A DNA stretch of 64,000 bases from JAPLJM01 sp963708515 (GTDB lineage: Bacteria; Desulfobacterota; Syntrophia; Syntrophales; Fen-1087), in the NCBI GenBank assembly GCA_963708515.1, contig CAVPSX010000021.1:186001-250000 (forward strand), in the 5' to 3' direction. The notes under the pieces are model-generated. The model was not told the DNA's origin, made no database searches, and was given only the letters and a program-made list of their open reading frames with translations. The stretch's first letter is position 1, and each line of letters begins with the position of its first letter. Both the position numbers and the translations under genes were made by a program. This document shows, in pieces, positions 56,203-64,000 of the stretch.

Positions 56203-57893
56203 TCATGCCATCATGGCCACGATGACCGGCCCCCATGCCGTCAGCAGGATGTTTCCGATGGCATAGGGCACGGTATAGCCCAGGGCCGGAAGCTTGCTTT
56301 GCGCCTCCTCCTGGACGGCGCGAAGCGCTGCGGTGATCGTCCCTGCTCCGGAGCAGGCGCCCAGCAGGATCAGGGGATTCATCTTCAAGACATATCGCCC
56401 GAAGAGAATCGCCGTGATGTGAGGCAGCACGGCCACCACCAGGCCCACGAAGACCAGACTGAGCCCTGATTTCTGAATCCCCGCGATGAAGCTGGGGCCC
56501 GCCCCCAGACCCACAACGGCCATGAAGGTCGTCAGCCCGACCGTATCGAAGACCCACATGGCCGGCTCGGGAATCCGGCCGAAGGTCGGGCGCACGGACC
56601 GGAGCCAGCCGAAAACCAGGCCCATGACCAGGGCGCCGCCGCTGGCCGTCAGGGTGATCGGCAGTCCGCCGATCGTGACCGTGAGCAGGCCGACGAGTCC
56701 CCCGAAAAAGATGCCCAGGCCCACGAAGATCATGTCGGTGGCGATCGTCGGCCGGTCCGCGTACCCCAGCTCCTTCGCCGCCCGTTCGACATCGCGCTTG
56801 GCGCCGACAAGGCTCATCACGTCGCCCCGGTCGAGGCGGGTCTCGGCGGTGAAGGGCATCGGCTCTCCCGACCCGCAGGAGCTTCCGCAGGAAGACCCCG
56901 CGGGCAAACTCGAAGGCCGCCAGCTCCCTGAGGGTCTTCCCGGCCAGGGCCTTGTTCGTGATCACCACATCCAGGATCTCCGCGGGAAAGTCGAGGAGGG
57001 CCTTGTCGTCCACTTCGGGGCCGATCTCGGTGCCCCGCGCCATCGAGAACCTCGGTGCGGGTCACCACCGCGACCACATCCCCCTGATGAATGACCGTGG
57101 CGGGCTCGGGTTCGATGATCTTGCCTTCGTGACGGATCCGCGGAGATGAAGACACGCGCATCTCCTTGGGCATGGCCTCGAGCTCTGCCGACGGTCTTGT
57201 TCACCAGCTTTTCATTGGTCACGCGGTATGCCCGGACCCCGAAGTTCTGAAAGGCGGACTGCACGCCGGCCTCCGGCTCTTCCCCGCCCGAGATCTTGGC
57301 CTGCAGCTTCTTCCCTTCCTCCTTCAGGTTCACCCCCATCAATTTCGGCCCGATGTTCGGAAGGAACCAGACGATGAAGGCGGTGCCGATCAGGTACGTC
57401 ACCGCATAGGCGACCGGAATGTTATTGATCAGCATGGTCTTCTCCGCGGCCGGGATGCTGAGGCGGTTGATGGCATCGCCGGCCGTGCCGATGACCGTGG
57501 ATTCCGTAAAGGCCCCGGCCAGCAGACCCGCCGTCGTCCCCATGTCATACCCCAGGATTTTCGCGGCGAAGAAGGCAGCAGAGCAGGCACGTGACGCATA
57601 AAACGACCGTCACCGCCAGTTGCGGCAGGGCGTCCTTTTTCAACCCCCGGAAGAACTGGGGGCCGACCTTGTACCCGGTGGTGAAGAGGAAGAGGTCGAA
57701 GAAGATGTTCTTCACGACCGCGGGAACCTTGATGTCGAGCTGCCCGATGAGCACGCCCGCCAGCAGCGTGCCCACAACGGTCCCGAGACTGAACGATCCG
57801 ATTTTGATCCGCCCGATCAAGAAATCCCATGGCCAGCGCAAGAAAGATGGCGAGCTCCGGATGCTCCTGAAGGGCCTTCACAAAATAATCCAT
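56203..57893 (-). pseudogene. AspT/YidE-family exchanger, copy 2, split by five frameshifts
   Basis: Aspartate:alanine exchanger family (AAE) layout: permease half (IGRIKIGSFSLGTVVGTLLA, TTAGLLAGAFTESTVIGTAG), two TrkA_C-type regulatory domains (KIIEPEPATVIHQGDVVAVV; TEIGPEVDDKALLDF) and a second permease half (TASGGALVMGLVFGWLRSVR, LGACSGAGTITAALRAVQEE). The protein is complete from start (MDYFVKALQEH) to stop, but the frame changes near 57820, 57580, 57186, 57044 and 56874, each time by one extra base. Between breaks the coding sequence is clean, so sequence error is likelier than decay. Confidence 0.8.
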
Positions 57894-57989
57894 GTCGTTA
57901 CCTCCTCCTCTTAATGCATGTCAGCTACTCCATTTCCTGACTGTCACGGACAGCCGGGCCCTGCACGGTCCGGCTGTCACTCACTTTCG

Positions 57990-59688
57990 TTAGAGAATCA
58001 TGGCAAAATAGCCGAAGACCGTGAGCAGGACGCCCGAGACGGCGTAGCCCACCGGGAAGCCGACCCACGGCACCGAGCTGCCGATCTCCTTGGCGGCCTC
58101 CCGGCAGGGTCCGGAGTGCGAGCGGGCGCCCGCGACGCCGCCCATCAGCACCGCCGGGTTGATCTTGAACAGGTGATAGCCGATGCGCCCAGGTGACGAA
58201 CGGCGGGATGGTGCAGGCGATGAAGCCGACGAGGAAGATCTTGAGCGCCATCGCCCCGGTGAGCTGCGCCAGGAGCGAGGCGCCGGCATTGATGCCCACG
58301 ATCCCGACAAAGGTGACCAGGCCCAGGTCCTCGAGGATGTTCCGCGCCGCGTTGGGCGTGCTGCCGAAGAAGCGCAGGCGCGAGACCGCCGACGAGACGA
58401 AGATGCCCGAGAGCAGCAGGCCGCCCGCGTTGCCCAGACCGACCTGAGAAGCTGCCCACCGGCACGTTGATCCCGCCGATCAGGAGGCCCAGAATCATGC
58501 CCACCGAAAGCGTCAGCAGGTCGGTCCCCGTGCTCGGCCGGGCCACCTTGCCCAACGCGCGGCCACCTTCTCCACCGCGCTCTTGAGCCCCGCCACGAAG
58601 AGCACGTCGAACCGCTGCAGTTTGGTCTCGGCCCCCACGGGAAACGGCACGCCGCCGCGTTCCATGCGGATGCACCTGCAGCTGGCCGGCGAAATCCTCG
58701 TGCCGGAACTCCTTGAGCTCTCTGCCTTCCACGCCCTTTTCGGTGACCAGGATCTCCGCCTGGTCGAGGGGGATGGCCAGGGCCTTGGCGTCGGGAACCT
58801 CGGGGCCCAGCAGCCCCATGTTGGCCGTAAGGTCCTCCAGGCGGCCGCCGAGGGCCACGACGTCGCCCACCTGCATCACCAGGTCAGCGCTCGCCCCGAG
58901 CGCCTCCCCGCCACGCACGATGTTCAGGATGCGGTACTGCGGGTAGGTCTGGCGAAGCTGGGCGATCGTCTTGCCGGCGGTCTGCTTGTTCTCCAGACGG
59001 TAGGCGCGGAGCCCGCCGGGCCGGTAACCGCTCAGCCCGACATCGTCGAGGTTCGGCACCCCGAATTGCTCTTCATACTCCTTCGCGGCCTTCCTGGCAT
59101 CGACGCCCCACCACTTCGGCAGGTACTTGCAGATCAGGATGATGCCGACCGTTCCCCAGATGTAGGTGATGCCGTAGCCAAGGGCGATCATCGCCGACAC
59201 CGCTTCGGCGGTGGATCCCTGCCGGGATCTTGTAGGCGCCCTGGGTGACGGCCATCTCGGCCGTGCCGATGGCCGCCGACATGGTCTGGGAGCCGGCGAG
59301 GACTCCGCCCACCGCGCCGGCGGGCAGCCCGAACAGCCGGCTGCAGACCACCACCAGGCCCAGGCCGAGAACAGGCGCAGACCACGGCGAGGATGGTGAA
59401 GGTCAGGCCGTCCTTCTTCAGACTGTTGAAGAAGGACGGGCCCACCCGCAACCCCACCCCGTACATGAAGAGGTAGTACATCAGCGACTTGGCAAAGTTG
59501 TCGAGCTGCAGCTTGACCCCGTAGGTCGAGGCCCAGGTGGCAAGAGCGACTCCGACAACGATCGCCGCTGCCACCATGCCAAGCCCGTAGCCCTTGACCG
59601 AGAACTTGCCCACCCAGACTGCCAGCCCTACGGTGAGAAACAGGAGAAGAAACGGATTTGCTGCAAGAAATTGAAAAAATGCTTCCAT
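57990..59688 (-). pseudogene. AspT/YidE-family exchanger, copy 1, split by several frameshifts
   Basis: Same family and layout as the next gene: start MEAFFQFLAANPFLLLFLTV after AGGAGG, GVKLQLDNFAKSLMYYLFMY, QTMSAAIGTAEMAVTQGAYK, TrkA_C domains (QYRILNIVRGGEALGASADL; AIPLDQAEILVTEKGVEGRE) and a final half (NILEDLGLVTFVGIVGINAG, NPAVLMGGVAGARSHSG). Breaks lie near 59374, 59218, 58669, 58555, 58445 and 58186; all but the one near 58555 are single extra bases. A repaired frame would give a protein of about 560 residues, normal for the family. It could exchange the substrate and product of the decarboxylase upstream. Confidence 0.8.
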
Positions 59689-59794
59689 GAGCAACCTCCT
59701 TCTATCATTCCTGATGTTCTGCCGGTACCACCCGCCTCCACCCTCTTTTTGCGAGGATGGAGGCGGATGCGATTGACGCTTTTTAGACGATGTT

Positions 59795-62535
59795 CTATTT
59801 GCCTTTCCTGTTGCCTTTCTTGGCACCCAGCACATCGGGTTTCAACAGCTCCAGTCCTGCTGCCGCATTGTAGCCGTGGATCTCCTTCACGTCGAGCTTG
59901 CGCATGAAGGTGATGATCTCCTTGGTGATGACCTGTCCCGGGACCATGATGGGGAAGCCCGGCGGGTAGGGAATCACGAATTTGGCCGACACCAGTTCCG
60001 GGCCCTTTGGCGAGCCGGTCATCGATCTCCTTGCTGAAAAGCTTGATGTATTCGCGGTTCGCCGCGTCGTAGGCCATGAAATAGGCCTCCCGCATGTGGC
60101 CTTCCTGCGTGGCGCTCGCAGGATTGTCGCGGAATGCGTCGTGGAAGCGCTGGAAGTCCGGCAGATCCGGCACGTCCTCGACCAGCGACTTCACCCGCGC
60201 CTTGAAGGCCGCCTGCTCCGCTTCGCCTCCCTCCTCCAGCCGCTTGTCAATCGCGCGGGCCATGTCGGCCAGCGCCTTGATCAGGTGGGCCAGGTCGCTC
60301 CGGGTGTTGTTGATGTTGATCTGCACCAGCACGCTGTTGCGCGAGGTCTTGTTGATCTGGATGTCGTAGTCGTTCGCGAGGAGGGCCTTGAACTGGGTGC
60401 CGTCGTACCCCGCGTTGCCGCAGAGCAGCGTGATCCGTGTCGGATCGAGGTAGAACTCGTCGTTGTCCAGCGCCCCGATCGTGTCGCTCATCTTCCAGCC
60501 CGGCGCACCCCAGTCGGTAAAGCCTGACTTGCGGTATTCCGCCGGGATCATCTCAGCCGGCGTGGCGGCACGGAAGTACTTCGAGATCAGCGGGTGGTTA
60601 TTGATCTCCCGCCGGATCTCGATCGCGAGCTGGGTCGCCCGGCTCACGAGCTCATACCCCTCCAATTCCATCTGCCGCCGTGCCACGTCGAGGGAGGCGA
60701 TGATCTGCAGGTTGGGAGAGGTCGAGGTATGGGTGAAGAAGGCCTCCTTGAACGATGCCTCCACCTTGTGGAAGTCCTGATCGGCGACGACGATGATCGA
60801 TCCCTGCCGCAGCGCCGACATGGACTTGTGCACGGAGTCGCTCTCGTAGACGCGCACCCGCACTTTGTCCGGGTCCGGGAGCAGGTGGATGTCGAGCAGG
60901 CGGGGGTTCTTGGGATCCAGCTCGCCCATCTCGGATTTGAATTTTTCATAGCGTTTGCGGTACTCCGGGTCACGCATCATCTCCCGGATCGCCGAGGCCG
61001 CGCCCATGGCCGTGCGCCGGCGCAAGAACGGCGAGAAGCGGGCAAAGCCGAACCACGCCTCGTCCCAGAGGAAGCAGATGTCCGGCTTGATCGCGAGGCA
61101 CTCCAGCATGGTCTGTCTTGACGTTGGCGACGTGGCCGTCGAAGGTGCAGTTGGTCAGGACGACCAGCTTCGCCCGGTCGAGCTTCCCCTCTGCCTTCAG
61201 CTGCAACAGCGCCTTCTTGATCGGCTTGATCGCGAGGCTGCCGTACATCGAGTACTGGGGCAGCGGGAAGGCGTCGATGTAGAGCGGCTGGGCGCCTGCC
61301 AGCACGAGCCCGTAGTGGTGCGACTTGTGGCAGTCGCGGTCGATCAGCACGATATCGCCGGGCACGAGCAACGCCTGGTGCACGATCTTGTTGGACGTGG
61401 ACGTGCCGTTGGTGACGAAGAAGCTGCGGTCGCCGCCTAAGGCGCGCGCCGCCTTGTCCTGGGCCACCTTGATGTTGCCGGTCGGCTCGAGCAGGCTGTC
61501 GAGGCCGCCGGTGGTTGCCGACGACTCCGCCAGGAACAGGTTTACGCCATAGAACTCGCCCATGTCGCGGATCCAGTTTGACTTGAAGATCGACTTCCCG
61601 CGGGCGATCGGCAGGGCGTGGAAGGTGCCGATGGGCCGGCTGGCGTAGTTCTTCAGGTTGTCAAAGTAAGGCGTCTCGTAGCGGTCCTTGATGCCGTCGA
61701 GGATCGCCAGATGGATCTCCATCGGCTCCTCGGCGCCGTAGAAGACCCGCCGGATCGGCGCCGCCTCATCGGAGCCGGCAAGGGCGCCGACATCGCGGTC
61801 CGTGGTCAGGTAGACGTCGACCTCGGGCCGCCACCGACGGATCATCCGCGCAAGCGTTGTGCCCAGGTCGCGCGTCGCTGCTCGCGGCCCCTCTCCGATC
61901 TGAACTTGCTTCAGGAGGATCTCACGCAGAGCCGGCACGTTGTACTGAGAGGGGAACCCGAATCCGTCGCTGATCACGACTGCCTGCAGGTTGTAGTTGA
62001 ACACCATTGCGAGGACCGCGTCCTCGAAGCTGCCGACGATGACCGGTTCGTAGATGAACGGGTCCTCGACGCGGCGCAGCCGCCGGAAGACCTCCCGGAT
62101 CTCCGGCCACATCGAACGCTCGCCGGGCGAAACCATCAGCACCTCGAAATAAGGTTTTCGGCTTTGACCGCGGCCGATCGACGGCGGCAGGATGTCGGTG
62201 GGGCGCGCCTCGGTCTCCTCCTCCGCCTTCCACGCCTCGGAGTTGTCGCGGTAGCTGTTGGTCATCAGCCCGTTGCTGATCCGCTGCACCAGGCGGGCGA
62301 AGCCGGTCCAATCGCCGGTCTGCAGGCGCTCGTGCAGCTGCGCCATCAGCCTCGGCCCGGGGTAGCCGCAGAAATCCTCGATCGGTCCCATGTCAGCCAG
62401 GAGCTTCTGCGCTTCTTGTCGCAGCGCCTCCGCGTCTCGCTCGGCAACCCCGACCAGCGTCTTGGCGATGCGGTGAAGCGTTCTCCAGCGGTCCAAACGT
62501 CCCTCTGCTGCTGAAAAGAAATTCGAAAGTTCCAT
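59795..62535 (-). pseudogene. Large PLP-dependent Orn/Lys/Arg-type decarboxylase, split by two frameshifts
   Basis: About 910 residues after repair. An N-terminal part (residues 1-170) is followed by the response-regulator-like wing, then the PLP domain: FFVTNGTSTSNKIVHQALL, DRDCHKSHHYGL, and the cofactor Lys in SDSVHKSMSALRQGS. The C-terminal domain contains YPPGFPIMVPGQVITKEI. Extra bases near 61114 and 60007 break the frame. This is the fold of ornithine, lysine and arginine decarboxylases; the substrate cannot be decided. AAGGAG precedes ATG 62535. Two AspT-type exchangers follow, suggesting a decarboxylation-antiport system. Confidence 0.85.
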
Positions 62536-62607
62536 GGTTTTTCTCCTTATTATTTAATTATTTGAGTATGACGGGACCCTGTGCCATCCCTGCGCATTCC
62601 GTCCCCG

Positions 62608-63024
62608 TCATTGCATTACTTTGTCTCCTTCGCTGCATAGAGTTTTCATGGCAACACGAACAGCGTCAAGCAGGACCCTTTCATCAAAGGGCTTCCGCAA
62701 ATAGGCGGTAGCGCCCAGCCGCATCGCCCGCTCTTCCATTCCGGTACGATCCTGTCCGGTGATGAATATCACGGGCAATTGCACGCCTGAGGCAATGAGC
62801 TCCTCTTGAAATTCAAATCCACCGATCCCCGGCAGTTTGATGTCAAGCAGCAGACAGCCCGGGCTGCTTTTGAAATTCGATCGGCGAAGCTCCTCTGCCG
62901 ACGCGAATGTATGAACCCGGTATTGTGAGGACCTCAACAACCGTTGCAAGGCGGTGCGCACGGATAGATCGTCGTCAACCACGTAAACGGTACCTGCCAT
63001 CTGGATCACGGTTTCCCCTGCCAT
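62608..63024 (-). CDS. Single-domain response regulator (FixJ-type receiver)
   Basis: About 138 residues, all of it a receiver: acidic pair in VYVVDDDLSVRTALQRLL, phosphorylation Asp in CLLLDIKLPGIGGFEF, Thr in VIFITGQD and Lys in AYLRKPFDERVLLDAV. There is no output domain, so it works through protein contact. The frame is open to 63084; starts at 63024 and 63000 are both plausible and I cannot separate them with certainty. Its kinase is not in the window. It lies 72 bp before the decarboxylase start. Confidence 0.82.
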   Translation of the reverse strand: MAGETVIQMAGTVYVVDDDLSVRTALQRLLRSSQYRVHTFASAEELRRSNFKSSPGCLLLDIKLPGIGGFEFQEELIASGVQLPVIFITGQDRTGMEERAMRLGATAYLRKPFDERVLLDAVRVAMKTLCSEGDKVMQ

Positions 63025-63096
63025 TCTCTTTCTCGTCCGGAGCACCGGAACTGCAGTTTCCGGTAGCCGCTGAGCACGATGCATTGCGATTTCCCG

Positions 63097-64000
63097 CTAC
63101 TCCGCACTGAGATATTCCAGCGTGATGGTCACCGTGCGGTTGTACGCCCGTGCTTCCGGAAGCGTATTGACGTACAGCGGGGTGTTCGGACCGACGCCCT
63201 TATGGCGGATGCGATCACCGGGATCCTGGCCGAAGGCGGCCGCCAGCAGCTTGTATACGGACATTGCGCGGCGCTCGGAAAGTTTTATATTGTAGGCCTC
63301 CTTGCCGATGTCGTCGGTGTGACCGATAATCTCAACGGTGGCATTGGGCAGATCCCGGATGCGGGCCGCTATCCTCTCGACAATGATCTGGTTGAGCCCT
63401 TCGATCGTGTCCTTGTTAAAATCGAACAGGATCAGGGCGTATTTCTCCTGAACCTTCACGTCCTGCTTTTCTGCGAGACGCTGGCTGGTCTGGATGAACT
63501 TGACTTTCACAGGGTCCGCGGAAAGCACCAGGCTCTGCCCCTTGTTGCCCTGCAGCTCCATTTTCACCGCGATATCACCCCCGGTGCCCAGGGCCACGAG
63601 ATTATTCGTCGGCAGAGAGACATGCAGCTCCGGCGCAGGCGCGCCGCTGCCGGCCAGTTCGGCAAGTTTGCCGGCGGTATTGGCTGCGGTCATCTTCCAG
63701 CTTGCGACGTCTCCCGGCGTGATTTCCTTCGCATGTACCGTCAGTGCCGACTTATTAATCCGGGTCGTGAAATACGTACTGCGGACCGGGGCAAGAATCG
63801 CCGGGTCCGAGGCGCGGATTTCCACCCGCCGGTTCTCCCACTGCCCCTCCTTGAGCCGGCTGGCACTCGGCTTCTCCGGCAGGTTGCGCGCCACGATCGA
63901 CAGGCGCTCGGGCTTTATATTCCAGCCCGCCTGCAGGTAATCCCTGACCGCCTCGGCGCGCTTTGCGGAGAGCTTCTTCTGTCCCTTTTCCTTGCCTATA
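63097..64000 (-). CDS. OmpA-family protein with two OmpA domains, 5' end outside window
   Basis: The C-terminal OmpA domain (residues about 160 onwards of the visible part) has ALILFDFNKDTIEGLNQIIV, the peptidoglycan-binding VEIIGHTDDIGKEAYNIKLS and RRAMSVYKLL, and ends YNRTVTITLEYLSAE. The reading frame continues to the window edge, where a second OmpA-like end is seen (KKLSAKRAEAVRDYL, then KEGQWENRRVEIRAS). It therefore seems to carry two OmpA modules with a beta-rich spacer between them, anchoring the outer membrane to peptidoglycan. The start lies beyond base 64000. Confidence 0.82.
   Translation of the reverse strand, partial: IGKEKGQKKLSAKRAEAVRDYLQAGWNIKPERLSIVARNLPEKPSASRLKEGQWENRRVEIRASDPAILAPVRSTYFTTRINKSALTVHAKEITPGDVASWKMTAANTAGKLAELAGSGAPAPELHVSLPTNNLVALGTGGDIAVKMELQGNKGQSLVLSADPVKVKFIQTSQRLAEKQDVKVQEKYALILFDFNKDTIEGLNQIIVERIAARIRDLPNATVEIIGHTDDIGKEAYNIKLSERRAMSVYKLLAAAFGQDPGDRIRHKGVGPNTPLYVNTLPEARAYNRTVTITLEYLSAE

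Noticed and set aside
56203..59688. Programmed frameshifting in the exchanger genes
   Set aside because: Eleven shifts without slippery heptamers or pseudoknots cannot be programmed recoding.

Overview
The window looks like chromosome of an anaerobic or micro-aerotolerant Desulfobacterota bacterium, most like the Syntrophales/Syntrophobacterales. This is an inference from gene content: CoA ligase plus family III CoA-transferase, an AtuA remnant, a sigma-54 response regulator, a MEMO/AMMECR1 fusion, a WS/DGAT-phasin storage locus, and a probable selenoprotein whose UGA is followed by a bacterial SECIS-like hairpin. No prophage, IS element or CRISPR array was seen. Most gene groups carry strong Shine-Dalgarno sites and tight or overlapping junctions.

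Layout. 0-12.6 kb: end of ribonuclease D, a very long HEAT-repeat lipoprotein with a recent 454-bp internal duplication, carB with a good sigma-70 promoter, a degraded atuA scar, tsaC/sua5-purE, a MEMO-AMMECR1 fusion and a Tat-type lipoprotein esterase. 12.8-17.5 kb: a Fur/PerR-type regulator with two palindromes at its promoter, then katG, a Phd/ParE-type toxin-antitoxin pair and a second hydrolase. 17.8-26 kb (minus strand): YhdH/AcuI-type reductase, truA, NtrC-type regulator, acyl-CoA ligase, CaiB-type CoA-transferase, a small winged-helix-like protein and radA. 26.3-35.5 kb (mostly plus): serC-like and serA, purA, tRNA-Lys, DUF3467 protein, manC, a frameshifted EamA transporter, a hidden selenoprotein on the minus strand, maf and the PLP-binding yggS homologue.

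35.7-44.0 kb is the most interesting block: an iron-dependent alcohol dehydrogenase fused to an SCP2 lipid-carrier domain, a ferredoxin, a 742-aa protein whose C-terminal half looks like cyanobacterial acyl-ACP reductase (with its active-site Cys), a GAF-like/alpha-beta hydrolase, a WS/DGAT wax ester/triacylglycerol synthase and a phasin-like granule protein, closed by a clear terminator. Read together they make a plausible pathway: acyl thioester to aldehyde to alcohol to wax ester, stored on a coated granule. I know of no described operon with this composition.

44.1-64 kb: a conserved hypothetical, a two-ACT-domain protein, then a long minus-strand run: OmpA-family protein and single receiver at the far edge, a large PLP amino-acid decarboxylase with two AspT-type exchangers, an AI-2E family permease, an RND efflux set (adaptor, pump, outer-membrane channel) and a pqiA-pqiA-pqiB-pqiC lipid-transport set. 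The decarboxylase and both exchangers are broken by about 13 frameshifts between 56.87 and 61.12 kb, nearly all single extra bases in otherwise well-preserved coding sequence. That pattern points to a local sequence-quality problem rather than natural gene decay.
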